41,327 nt of DNA, taken from contig CANQNF010000024.1 in assembly GCA_947625125.1 (NCBI GenBank), positions 1-41,327 of the forward strand, given 5' to 3'. This document shows positions 16,517 to 24,909 of the stretch, in pieces. Made by a program: the position numbers and the translations under genes. The notes beneath the pieces are model-generated. The model was not told the DNA's origin. It did no database searches and was given only the letters and a program-made list of their open reading frames with translations. Each line of letters opens with the position of its first letter. Position 1 is the first letter of the stretch. Source of the DNA: an uncultured Clostridia bacterium (lineage in GTDB: Bacteria; Bacillota; Clostridia; Oscillospirales; Ruminococcaceae).

Positions 16517-17122
16517 ATGAAAAATAAGGAAGACCGTAAAAAAACAATCATCATCTGCAGCATTACCGCCCTGTGCATCGCCGTACTTGTAGGCGCCTAC
16601 TTTCTGACCAGGGAACCGGAAGCTGTTTTTATCCCTGCTCCTGCAGATACAGCAGACCAGACCGGGACGGATACCTGGGAAGAAAACACAGATGCCGTCA
16701 TCACACCTGCGGCGACTCCCCAGCCGGCTTCCCAGATCACCGGAAGCCCGACGGACAATACCCAGTCCCTTGTCAGCGAGGACGGAAATGGCTCCACCTC
16801 CAGCCTTTCTGACAGCACCACCAAAGAGGAGGCTGCGGAAACCAAACCCTCTGAGAAACCGAAAGCCGATGGCGATACAACCGATCCGGAACAGCCGCCT
16901 TCCTATGCTCCGCCCGTTTCCGAGGCGCCGGAACAGGAAACCACTCCTTCCGGGACGCCAGATGCCGATGTTCCCCCTGCAGGTACAGGCTCTGCAGGTG
17001 AGCATCCTGGACAGGTATATGATCCGGTCTTTGGCTGGATCGATGCCGGCGCTACCCAGCAGGACAATGTAGACAGTGACGGTGACATCAATAAGCAGAT
17101 CGGCACCATGGGAGGCAACTGA
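16517..17122 (+). CDS. Membrane-anchored Pro/Thr/Glu-rich protein (DUF6550-like)
   Basis: 201 aa from ATG 16517 after AAAGGAGTTCACTGCC. A basic start (MKNKEDRKK) leads to one membrane helix (about 10-28). A long low-complexity extracytoplasmic region (about 35-170) rich in Pro, Thr, Ser and Glu follows. The conserved C-terminus contains GQVYDPVFGWIDAG. This design suggests an extended stalk or wall-spanning protein. The C-terminal motif is one I associate with DUF6550 proteins beside Tad genes, from memory. It probably assists pilus assembly at the wall; function unproven. Confidence 0.7.
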   Translation: MKNKEDRKKTIIICSITALCIAVLVGAYFLTREPEAVFIPAPADTADQTGTDTWEENTDAVITPAATPQPASQITGSPTDNTQSLVSEDGNGSTSSLSDSTTKEEAAETKPSEKPKADGDTTDPEQPPSYAPPVSEAPEQETTPSGTPDADVPPAGTGSAGEHPGQVYDPVFGWIDAGATQQDNVDSDGDINKQIGTMGGN

Positions 17123-17147
17123 CAACAACTGAATCATATAAGACCCG

Positions 17148-17176
17148 AAGGCATGGATGGATTCCATGCCTTTTTT
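17148..17176 (+). terminator. Terminator between the anchored protein and the large surface protein
   Basis: AAGGCATGGA (17148-17157) pairs with TCCATGCCTT (17163-17172), followed by a run of T to 17176. No convincing promoter lies between it and the gene at 17285, so read-through is expected to matter. Confidence 0.8.
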
Positions 17177-17284
17177 CTATCCCAAAAGAGACAAGATTGG
17201 ACATTTTATCTGCAGGTTCTGCGCTGCGCCAGTACCTGAGCCATTGGCTTCTCCTTTATAACAGCCGCAGCATGGAGGCTAAAC

Positions 17285-19036
17285 ATGAGACAACTGAAAA
17301 AACAGATCCTTTCGCTGCTGTCCGCACTGGTGCTCCTCTTATCCACCGGTATGACCGTACTTGCTTCCGGCGAAGGCAATATCGACGGCGGAGGCGGCGG
17401 GATGGGGCAAGGGACCGCAACAGACGTATGGCACAGCCAGGACGGAGTCCGCATCACGGTCGTTACCGAGAGCGGAGCCATATCCTCTGTCCCTTTTGAC
17501 CTGAGCAATTTCAGCATCGCAGACAGCACGATCAATTTTGGTCATGTGTGCAAGCTGCAATATACCGCCGGCACCGCACTCTCTCCCAACGCCCATTACA
17601 GCTGCTCCAAACCCGGCACCCCGCTTCCGCGCATCATCAGCGGAAGCACGACCCGCGCAAGCATTGAGGCGATCCGGCGGTACTTCTGCTCTGAGTATGC
17701 AGCGCAGCTGGTTTCCTCAAAGACCGGCATCCCATTCGATGATCTGGTCTCTGGCTCCTACAAGCTGGTAATCGAGCCGATTGCCTATTTTACCCACGGC
17801 GGACGCAATTACGCAATGACCGCAACGGAAGCAGCGCTCTATAACCAGATGTCCGGCGGAAATCTGAGACGGAAAATGACAAGTCTGACACATCAGAACC
17901 TTCCGCTGGCGATTTTTTTGGAAACTCCAGACTTAGGCTACCCTGCATGGACCGGGACTACCAGCGGAAAGGTATCGGACGATGAAATTCTTTCTGCCCT
18001 GGGCATCGGCATCGTAAGCTACAAGGATGTACCAGAAGAACTGCTGCAGGCTCCGGACTATACCTACCGGGTGGATACGGATGTCATCACCAGCATCACC
18101 CTGACCAGCAGCACTGAAGTAAACCCGGATGATCCGGCAAGCGTTACCTTCCATATCAACGGCGGCAGCTACACCGTAAATAACATCGTGATGCCCGCAG
18201 GCGGCTCCCAGGTGGTATGGGTGAAATGGCATACCCCTGCAGCCCCCACCACCCTTGCCATACAAATATCTGTAAGCGGCGCAAGCACGGCCAAGACCTC
18301 TTTGGTAGCGCAGATCGTTTCTCTTGAGGAGAACCCGCCGCCAGATCCTCTGGCAACGGACACCAATCCCCGCTTTTCCCTGCCTGCCCTGCCCCACAAC
18401 GCGCAAAAGACCTCTGCGTCCTGGAGTGTCTGGAGCGCCAGATGGCACGCGAACTGGGTATGGGAAAGTGACTGGGACTGGGAATCTGAGGACTGTGACG
18501 ATGACTGCCCGGAAAACTGTTCCGGCGGCCACGGAAGCTGGGTGGACAATGGCGAGTGGGTGGATCACGGCTGGTATGACTTTACCTCTACCTCCTATTC
18601 CGCCTCCTTAAGCGGCTCCATGGAGCTGCATCCGGATGACATCGTTCCAACTGCATCCGGCGACACCATGAAAAGCGGTTACGGCGTCAAGGAATCCGCT
18701 GTCTCCTCTTTTGGGTCCAACGCTCCGGCAAGCCATTATGCCCCGGCACAGACGGCTGTTTCCTATTTCCCGGAGTTCGGTTATGAGAACTACTGGCGCC
18801 TTCTGTCCTGCAGCGGCGGGAACAATGCGTCCTTCTCCTTTAAACCGAACGAATACTCCACTTACGGCAGGAACGTCCATTTTACGCCGGTCTGGTATCC
18901 GGATGGCAGGGAATACAGGGTATACACCTACATCATCGACGCATGGACGCCCGCAGGGATGCTCTCCGTCAATGTAGATGACTCCATACAGATCCAGGGC
19001 AGTCTGTATGATGACTGGTACACCAAGCGTGAATGA
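17285..19036 (+). CDS. Large secreted surface protein, candidate pilus-associated adhesin
   Basis: 583 aa, GGAGG 8 nt before ATG. A signal peptide (MRQLKKQ, hydrophobic run, cleavage near TVLASG) is followed by a Gly-rich spacer and a long beta-rich extracytoplasmic region. Residues about 380-432 are strikingly rich in Trp and Asp with four Cys (WSVWSARWHANWVWESDWDW, then ESEDCDDDCPENC). There is no LPXTG sorting signal or C-terminal membrane anchor, so it is either released or held by other pilus parts. Its place inside the Tad operon, just before the prepilin peptidase, makes a pilus-tip or mating-adhesin role plausible. I do not recognise the family. Confidence 0.75.
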   Translation: MRQLKKQILSLLSALVLLLSTGMTVLASGEGNIDGGGGGMGQGTATDVWHSQDGVRITVVTESGAISSVPFDLSNFSIADSTINFGHVCKLQYTAGTALSPNAHYSCSKPGTPLPRIISGSTTRASIEAIRRYFCSEYAAQLVSSKTGIPFDDLVSGSYKLVIEPIAYFTHGGRNYAMTATEAALYNQMSGGNLRRKMTSLTHQNLPLAIFLETPDLGYPAWTGTTSGKVSDDEILSALGIGIVSYKDVPEELLQAPDYTYRVDTDVITSITLTSSTEVNPDDPASVTFHINGGSYTVNNIVMPAGGSQVVWVKWHTPAAPTTLAIQISVSGASTAKTSLVAQIVSLEENPPPDPLATDTNPRFSLPALPHNAQKTSASWSVWSARWHANWVWESDWDWESEDCDDDCPENCSGGHGSWVDNGEWVDHGWYDFTSTSYSASLSGSMELHPDDIVPTASGDTMKSGYGVKESAVSSFGSNAPASHYAPAQTAVSYFPEFGYENYWRLLSCSGGNNASFSFKPNEYSTYGRNVHFTPVWYPDGREYRVYTYIIDAWTPAGMLSVNVDDSIQIQGSLYDDWYTKRE

Positions 19037-19487
19037 TCTGTCCGCTGCCTACCGCATCCTGACCCTGCTTTTTCTGCTGCTGTTCGCACTGTATGACTAC
19101 AGGCACCACAAGATCCGAAATACCGCCCTGCTTATCTTCCTGCCGTGGTGCCTGCTGTCTGTGCCGCTTGCAGCCTTTCACATACCGCTGTTTCAGGCCC
19201 TGCTTGCCAGTTTTCTTGGATTTATCTCCGGCTTCCTGCTTCTGTTTGCCATCGCCATGGCAACGGGCGGGATCGGCGGCGGGGACATCAAACTGGTGGC
19301 ACTGCTCGGCATCCCTTTTGGCGCATCCAGTCTGATGGGCGTCCTTACGCTCTCCTGTATGGCCGCCCTGCTCTATTGCGGGTGCCTGAAGCTGTGCGGA
19401 AAGAACAGACCGGATCATTTGCCCTTTGCGCCCTGCCTTTTTGCAGGAAGTATGCTATTTACTATCTTGACCTTTTGCCGCTTTTAG
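19008..19487 (+). CDS. tadV: Prepilin peptidase, TadV/CpaA type (A24)
   Basis: About 159 aa from ATG 19008, which overlaps the preceding gene's end. Other in-frame starts (18978, GTG 19029) are possible because no strong ribosome binding site is visible. About five membrane helices are present. The two catalytic aspartates of the A24 family are in LYDYRHHKIRN and in GGGDIKL. The enzyme cleaves and processes the leader peptides of Flp-type and pseudopilins at the membrane. Its length fits the short, CpaA-like class lacking the methylase domain. Confidence 0.88.
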   Translation: MMTGTPSVNDLSAAYRILTLLFLLLFALYDYRHHKIRNTALLIFLPWCLLSVPLAAFHIPLFQALLASFLGFISGFLLLFAIAMATGGIGGGDIKLVALLGIPFGASSLMGVLTLSCMAALLYCGCLKLCGKNRPDHLPFAPCLFAGSMLFTILTFCRF

Positions 19488-19500
19488 GAAAGGAGACCTT

Positions 19501-19611
19501 ATGAAACTTCTATTGGCTGCATCTGCCGGATGCCTGCTCCTTTTGATCGCAGCAGTCACCGGAACTGCCCTCTTTCGGGCAGCTTACATATTTATGGATC
19601 AAAACAGATAA
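19501..19611 (+). CDS. 36-aa single-span membrane peptide in the Tad operon
   Basis: ATG follows GGAAAGGAGACCTT. The product MKLLLAASAGCLLLLIAAV continues TGTALFRAAYIFMDQNR. It is one hydrophobic helix of about 22 residues with a short tail. The stop is directly followed by the AAGGAGG of cpaB, so it occupies a full gene slot between the prepilin peptidase and cpaB. It is too short to identify; it could be a small pilus-assembly subunit or a pilin-like peptide. Confidence 0.65.
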   Translation: MKLLLAASAGCLLLLIAAVTGTALFRAAYIFMDQNR

Positions 19612-19625
19612 GGAGGCTTTCTATC

Positions 19626-20513
19626 ATGAAAATGAACAACCGCTTCATATACGGCATCTTCAGTATCCTTCTGGCTGCCGTCATCGCATTTATCGCTATC
19701 CCTGCTGTTACCAGCAAGACCAGCAGCACCGTACAGATCGTCCGTATGACCAACGCCGTCCCCCGCGGAACGCAGATCACAAACGCTGACATCGAGCTTG
19801 CCGAAGTCGGCGGCTTCAATCTGCCTGACACCCTCGCAAGGAACTTAGAGGATGTGGCAGGGACTTATGCTGCAGCAGACCTGTTTCCCGGCGATTACAT
19901 CCTTCCGGAAAAAGTCAGCAGCGTCCCTCTATCTTCTGACCTTACCTTAAACAGCATCCCCGACGGCATGGTGGCGATCTCCATCACCACCCAGACACTT
20001 GCCACTGCCCTGTCTGACAAACTGCAGAGCGGGGACATCATCCGGCTCTACCACTATGATGATGAGAACGTGCTGGAACCGGTCGCGGATATCCCGGAAC
20101 TGCGTTTCGTAAAAGTCCTTTCCGTTTCTGATGAAAAGGGCCTGGATGTGGATTATACCACTCCCCCGGAGGAAGATGAGGAACGCCAGCAGACTGCCAC
20201 CATCACCGTCCTTGCCACGCCCGAACAGGCCATGCTGCTTACGCGCTATGAGAACGAGGGCATCCTGCACGTTGCCCTGATCAGCCGCGGCAATGAAAAA
20301 CTCGCCGGGGAGCTTCTGGAGCGCCAGAGCGAGATCCTGCTTACCCTTTACGGTGACGGGACGGATCCGGAAACGGAAGAACTGACGTCTTCACTGGATG
20401 CGTCCTCCGATGAGATCCAGGATACATCTACACCTGCTGCATCCGATGACACGGAAACGAAACAGGATGATGCGGAAACGGCACAGGATGCTTCCGTATC
20501 GCCCAGGGATTAA
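19626..20513 (+). CDS. cpaB: CpaB/RcpC-like Tad pilus assembly protein, SAF domain
   Basis: 295 aa from ATG 19626 after AAGGAGGCTTTCTATC; the open frame extending to 19530 overlaps the small peptide gene and is rejected. One membrane helix (about 8-28) is followed by a SAF domain (about 40-105, with NAVPRGTQITNADIEL and FPGDYILPEKV) and a second beta domain (about 110-235). A long acidic Asp/Glu/Thr/Ser tail (about 240-295) completes it. In diderms this protein supports the secretin; in monoderms it presumably contacts the wall. A stop followed by AAAGGAGGTG couples it to tadZ. Confidence 0.88.
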   Translation: MKMNNRFIYGIFSILLAAVIAFIAIPAVTSKTSSTVQIVRMTNAVPRGTQITNADIELAEVGGFNLPDTLARNLEDVAGTYAAADLFPGDYILPEKVSSVPLSSDLTLNSIPDGMVAISITTQTLATALSDKLQSGDIIRLYHYDDENVLEPVADIPELRFVKVLSVSDEKGLDVDYTTPPEEDEERQQTATITVLATPEQAMLLTRYENEGILHVALISRGNEKLAGELLERQSEILLTLYGDGTDPETEELTSSLDASSDEIQDTSTPAASDDTETKQDDAETAQDASVSPRD

Positions 20514-20528
20514 AGGAGGTGCGTACCG

Positions 20529-21467
20529 ATGTCAAAGATCATTACCGTATGGGGAAATCCCGGCTGCGGGAAATCCATGTTCTGCTGCAATCTGGCAAAG
20601 ACCCTGACAGCAGGAAAAGAAAAGGCGATCATCATCAACGCGGATTCCAGCACGCCCATGCTCCCGGTCTGGATGCCGGAACGGATCCTTGAAACAAACG
20701 CTTCCATCGGGAACGTGCTTTCCGGCCTGGAGATCAATAGCGCACTGGTCGCCGAACGTGTGACCATCTTAAAGGAATATCCGTTCATTGGCGTGATGGG
20801 CTATGCTGCAGGTGAAAATCCCTTCAGCTACCCGGATCTGAAGTATGAGAAGATCAAACTGTTCATCACGGAAGCGTCCCGGCTCGTAGACTACATCATC
20901 CTGGACTGCAGCTCCAATATGCTGAACTTCTTTACGCCCACTGCAATCGAGTCCGCTGATCTGGTGGTACGCATCATCACTCCGGACCTGCGGGGGCTTA
21001 ACTACCTGCGGGCGCACAAGGCGCTGCTTACGGATGAGAAGTTCCATTATGAGGAGCATCTGACCTTCGCCGGTCTTGCCCGCCCGTTCCACGGAATTGA
21101 TGAGATGGACCACCTGATCGGCGGCTTTGACGGACTGCTCCCCTATGCCAAGGAGATTGAACGCTGCGGTACCAGCGGACAGATGTTCAAAGCGCTTGCC
21201 TACTGTAACCAGCGCTATATCAACGCATTAAAGCTTGTCCGGGAACGCCTGGAACAGACGGGAATACCGGAAGGAGCCTGCGGAACGACCCTGGAGGATG
21301 AGTATTTTGAAGATCCCCTTAACGAAGAATTTCCAAAAGCCGGGGACAGCTGTGAGGAATATACAGAAAGCGAAGAAATAACGAAAGGCGCCCCCGGATC
21401 TGAGCGAAGGCAGGATATCCCTGCCGGAAAGGAGAATAAGCACAATGGGCATGGAATCCTTAAATGA
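20529..21467 (+). CDS. tadZ: TadZ/CpaE-like MinD-family ATPase
   Basis: 312 aa, ATG after AAAGGAGGTGCGTACCG. The N-terminal P-loop is WGNPGCGKSM (about 8-17), followed by IIINADSS and YIILDCSS, typical of MinD/ParA-type ATPases. The deviant Walker signature Lys of MinD/ParA (KGGxxKT) is replaced by Asn in this loop. There is no receiver domain, unlike CpaE. TadZ proteins place the pilus machine at its site in the cell. The last ~60 residues are acidic and probably disordered. The end overlaps the tadA start by 23 nt. Confidence 0.85.
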   Translation: MSKIITVWGNPGCGKSMFCCNLAKTLTAGKEKAIIINADSSTPMLPVWMPERILETNASIGNVLSGLEINSALVAERVTILKEYPFIGVMGYAAGENPFSYPDLKYEKIKLFITEASRLVDYIILDCSSNMLNFFTPTAIESADLVVRIITPDLRGLNYLRAHKALLTDEKFHYEEHLTFAGLARPFHGIDEMDHLIGGFDGLLPYAKEIERCGTSGQMFKALAYCNQRYINALKLVRERLEQTGIPEGACGTTLEDEYFEDPLNEEFPKAGDSCEEYTESEEITKGAPGSERRQDIPAGKENKHNGHGILK

Positions 21468-22881
21468 TATGTTCTTTACCTCTGCAAGCCGCGAGAACTT
21501 GACCTATGACCAGATCCTTGAGGATGTGCAGAAATACTGTACCTCGAACCATGCGGACAAGCTCTCCACGGAGGGCAATCAGGAGGAGGCAAGGAAGCTG
21601 CTGCGGGAATTTATCGGTCAGTATGTCCTAAGCCGCTCCTACCATATTGAGGGTATGACCACGGAGGAGCTGTGTGACACCCTGTATGAAGACATGGCTG
21701 GGATCTCTTTCTTAAAAAAGTGGATCTACAAGCCCGGCATCGAGGAGGTCAACATCAATGCCTATGACGACATCGAAGTGATCGAAAGCGGGGGCCGCTC
21801 CATCAAGATACCGGACAGGTTCCAGTCACCCCAGCACGCCATAGATGTGACAAGGCGCTTACTGAACACCTGCGGCATGGTAATTGACGACACCATGCCC
21901 TCCGTCATCGGCTTTCTTGACAAAAACATCCGGATCTCCGTGGACAAGACTCCCATCGTAGATGCGGACGTCGGCATCAACGCATCCATACGGATCGTCA
22001 ACCAGCAGTCCGTCTCAAGGGAAAAGCTGGTAGCTGCCGGTTCTGCCACGGATGAGATGCTGGATCTTTTGACCTGCTGTGTCCGTTACGGCGTATCCGT
22101 CTGTATCGCTGGCAGCACCGGCTCCGGCAAAACTACCGTGATGAGCTGGCTCCTCTCCATGGTGCCGGATAACCGCCGCCTCATCACCATCGAGGAAGGC
22201 AGCCGGGAGTTTGACCTCATCAAACGCGACGCGGAGGGCCATGCGCTAAACAGTGTGGTCCATCTGCTCACCAGGCCCCATGAAAACCCGTCCCTTGACA
22301 TCGACCAGGATCTTTTGCTGGAACGTGTCCTGCGTAAACATCCGGACGTGATCGGCGTGGGGGAGATGCGTTCCGCCAAGGAAGCGCTGTCCGTTGCGGA
22401 AAGCTCCAGGACCGGCCACACCGTAGTCACCACCATCCACTCCAACTCCTCCGAGTCCACCTACCGCAGGATGATGACCCTGGCCAAGCGAAAATACAAC
22501 ATGGCCGACGATATCCTGATGCAGATCATGGTGGAAGCCTACCCGATCGTGGTCTTTACCAAGCAGTTAGAGGATGGGAGCCGCAAGATCATGCAGATCA
22601 TTGAGGGCGAGGACTACCAGAACGGGAAACTCTGCTACCGTCCCCTGTACCAGTATGACGTGGCAGACAACCGCAGGGATGAGAATGGGAAGATCGTTGT
22701 CATCGGCAGCCACAAGAAACTGGGCGGCATCTCGGAGACCTTAAAAAAGCGGATGCTGGATAACGGCATCCCTGCAAAGAAGCTGATCCCATTCCTGCAG
22801 GAAGCAGCGCCCAGAAAACAAACGAAAGGAGGCAGTTCTCATGCAATGGATACAGATCATAGTATTCCTGCTGATCATTAA
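21445..22881 (+). CDS. tadA: TadA/CpaF pilus assembly ATPase
   Basis: 478 aa, ATG after GGAAAGGAGAATAAGCACA. An N-terminal domain (about 1-200) contains the typical ISFLKKWIYKPGIEEVNIN region. The secretion ATPase core has Walker A GSTGSGKT (223-230), Asp box RLITIEEGSREFDL, Walker B PDVIGVGEMRSAKEA and His box TGHTVVTTIHSN. It is the motor for Flp pilus assembly on the cytoplasmic face, working with TadB and TadC. The end overlaps tadB by 41 nt. Confidence 0.95.
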   Translation: MGMESLNDMFFTSASRENLTYDQILEDVQKYCTSNHADKLSTEGNQEEARKLLREFIGQYVLSRSYHIEGMTTEELCDTLYEDMAGISFLKKWIYKPGIEEVNINAYDDIEVIESGGRSIKIPDRFQSPQHAIDVTRRLLNTCGMVIDDTMPSVIGFLDKNIRISVDKTPIVDADVGINASIRIVNQQSVSREKLVAAGSATDEMLDLLTCCVRYGVSVCIAGSTGSGKTTVMSWLLSMVPDNRRLITIEEGSREFDLIKRDAEGHALNSVVHLLTRPHENPSLDIDQDLLLERVLRKHPDVIGVGEMRSAKEALSVAESSRTGHTVVTTIHSNSSESTYRRMMTLAKRKYNMADDILMQIMVEAYPIVVFTKQLEDGSRKIMQIIEGEDYQNGKLCYRPLYQYDVADNRRDENGKIVVIGSHKKLGGISETLKKRMLDNGIPAKKLIPFLQEAAPRKQTKGGSSHAMDTDHSIPADH

Positions 22882-23761
22882 CGGCCTGTTCGCCCTGTTT
22901 TCCGTCCGGTTCAATGACTTTGTTCATGTTCTGGCGCGGCGCCAGAAAAGTACCCTGCAGGATGACCTGGATGTGCTGCTCGGCAAACCGGCAAGGGGAT
23001 TTTTCAACCGAGAGACCCTGGAGGTGGAGCAGCTGTTAAAAGCAACGGGCAGGGAAGGCCGTTTTGTGATGGTAAAGCGGATATCCCTTATCCTGTTCGC
23101 CCTTGGCGCAGTCCTTGCCCTTCTTTTAAACAACCCCTTCCTGATACCGATCCTGGGAGCCGGTTTCGCCTTTGCCCCGGTATGGTATCTGCGTTCCACT
23201 GCAGGCGCCTACAAAAAACACCTGAATGAGGAGCTGGAGACGGCGATCTCCGTCATCACCACTTCCTACTTAAGGAGCGGCGATCTGTTAAAGGCAGTAA
23301 AGGAGAACATCCCTTACTTAAATCCGCCCGTGAAGGCGCACTTTGAGGCATTTATCGCGGAATCTGAGATGCTGAACGCCAACATGATCTCCACGATCAA
23401 CACCCTGAAGATGAAGATCCCCAACCAGATCTTTCATGAATGGTGCAACACCCTGATCCAGTGCCAGAGCGACCGGAGCATGAAGAATACCCTGACCTTT
23501 ACGGTACAGAAATTCTCAGATATGCGGATCATCCAGTCCGAACTGGAAGCGATCATCAACGAGCCTAAAAAAGAGGCGATCACCATGATGTTCCTGGTAA
23601 TGGGCAATATCCCGCTTTTATATGTACTGAACCACTCCTGGTTTGAAACGCTGATGTATTCCACGCCCGGCAAAATAACCCTTGCCATCTGCGCTGCCAT
23701 CGTCCTGTTCTCTTTCACACGGATCATGCAGCTGTCAAAACCTATCGAATACAGGGCTTGA
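22841..23761 (+). CDS. tadB: TadB-like T2SSF membrane platform protein
   Basis: 306 aa, ATG after AAAGGAGGCAGTTCTC inside the end of tadA. Membrane segments lie near the N-terminus, at about 80-123 (two helices) and in the C-terminal 60 residues. The T2SSF core (about 135-245, with LNEELETAISVITTSYLRSG) is characteristic of TadB. With TadC it forms the inner-membrane platform on which TadA drives pilin insertion. A strong hairpin follows the stop. Confidence 0.9.
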   Translation: MQWIQIIVFLLIINGLFALFSVRFNDFVHVLARRQKSTLQDDLDVLLGKPARGFFNRETLEVEQLLKATGREGRFVMVKRISLILFALGAVLALLLNNPFLIPILGAGFAFAPVWYLRSTAGAYKKHLNEELETAISVITTSYLRSGDLLKAVKENIPYLNPPVKAHFEAFIAESEMLNANMISTINTLKMKIPNQIFHEWCNTLIQCQSDRSMKNTLTFTVQKFSDMRIIQSELEAIINEPKKEAITMMFLVMGNIPLLYVLNHSWFETLMYSTPGKITLAICAAIVLFSFTRIMQLSKPIEYRA

Positions 23762-23776
23762 CCGAATGGAAGAACC

Positions 23777-23813
23777 GGGAGCGGTGCCTGCACTGCGGTA
23801 CTGCTCCCCTTTT
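23777..23813 (+). terminator. Terminator-like hairpin between tadB and tadC
   Basis: GGGAGC (23777-23782) pairs with GCTCCC (23803-23808) and the stem extends inward to about 12 bp with G-T pairs; CTTTT follows. It is placed inside an operon, so it may tune tadB/tadC ratios. Confidence 0.65.
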
Positions 23814-23846
23814 AACTGATATGCAGTGCGGAAATGAGGTGACGAT

Positions 23847-24725
23847 ATGACCGGATTACTGATTCTCTTAGCTTCCATTTTTACGGGGATCGCCTGCTAT
23901 AACCTGTCCTGCGCCTTTGTAGATGTGCCAACGGCAAAGACATCCAAAATGATGCTGCTTGCAAAAAAACAGACCGGAACCAGAGACGAAAAGCTGCTTG
24001 ACGTATACCTTACCAAGGTCGCAGACAAATGTGCGCCCCTTTTACGGCTGGATCCCATCAAAAGGAACCGCCTTGCACTGACGCTTTCCATTGCAGAGAT
24101 ACCCCTGACGCCGGAAGCCTATACCATGAAAGCTTTCTTAAGTGCGCTCTTTACCGGCCTTTTGGGAATCCCGTTCTTCCTGTTCATGCCTTTCATGGGC
24201 TTTCTGCTCTTTGGCCTTGCCGTGATGATGTGGTTTTCCACTTATATGAAAGCCTTTGACATCGTAAAGAAACGCAAAAAGCTCATTGAGGCAGAGCTGC
24301 CAAGATTCGCAGTCAGCATCCAGCAGGGGCTTGCCACTGACAGGGACGTGCTGAAACTGCTGACATCCTACCGCAGGATCGCCGGTCCCCATCTTGGACT
24401 GGAGCTGGATACTACCATTGCCGACATGAAGACCGGCAACTATGAAAATGCGCTCCTGCATTTCCAGAACCGCATTGGCAGCACCATGCTCTCGGATATA
24501 GTCCGCGGGCTTATAGGAACGCTGCGCGGCGATGACCAGCAGATGTATTTTAAGATGCTGGTATTCGATATGCGCCAGATCGAACAGAACAATCTAAAGA
24601 AAGAAGCCCAGAAGCGCCCCAAGCAGATGCAGAAATATTCCATGATGATGCTGTTCTGCATCCTGCTGATCTATGTCGTGGTTCTTTCTGTGGAAGTAGT
24701 CGGCTCCCTGGGGGCTTTCTTTTGA
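23847..24725 (+). CDS. tadC: TadC-like T2SSF membrane platform protein
   Basis: 292 aa, ATG after AAATGAGGTGACGAT. Hydrophobic segments occur at the N-terminus, at about 93-130 and at the C-terminus. The T2SSF domain includes LPRFAVSIQQGLATDRDVL and FQNRIGSTMLSDIVRGLIG, as expected for TadC. It partners TadB in the platform. The gene order tadZ-tadA-tadB-tadC is canonical. Confidence 0.9.
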   Translation: MTGLLILLASIFTGIACYNLSCAFVDVPTAKTSKMMLLAKKQTGTRDEKLLDVYLTKVADKCAPLLRLDPIKRNRLALTLSIAEIPLTPEAYTMKAFLSALFTGLLGIPFFLFMPFMGFLLFGLAVMMWFSTYMKAFDIVKKRKKLIEAELPRFAVSIQQGLATDRDVLKLLTSYRRIAGPHLGLELDTTIADMKTGNYENALLHFQNRIGSTMLSDIVRGLIGTLRGDDQQMYFKMLVFDMRQIEQNNLKKEAQKRPKQMQKYSMMMLFCILLIYVVVLSVEVVGSLGAFF

Positions 24726-24813
24726 CCAGACGCTTAAGACCTGCGCTGTAAAGGGGGTGATGCCTATCAGAATTTGACCTGTAACCCGTAGACCCATACA
24801 TAAGGAGATCATT

Positions 24814-24909
24814 TTGAAAAAGTCATTTTTAGTACCTGTGCTGCTCTGTGCGGCAGCCGTAACCTATGTAACCATCAAAACAAAAAGGAGTAACAGAAAC
24901 TATGCGTAA
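24814..24909 (+). CDS. 31-aa membrane peptide overlapping the Flp pilin gene
   Basis: TTG start 7 nt after AAGGAG. The product is (M)KKSFLVPVLLCAAAVTY, then VTIKTKRSNRNYA: one hydrophobic stretch with basic ends. Its codons carry the AAAAAGGAG ribosome binding site of the next gene, and its stop lies 3 nt inside that gene, so the two are translationally coupled. Function unknown; possibly a small pilus component. Confidence 0.55.
   Translation: MKKSFLVPVLLCAAAVTYVTIKTKRSNRNYA

Noticed and set aside
16454-17167. Long - strand frame opposite the Pro/Thr-rich gene
   Set aside because: Gly/Arg-rich shadow translation of a compositionally biased gene.
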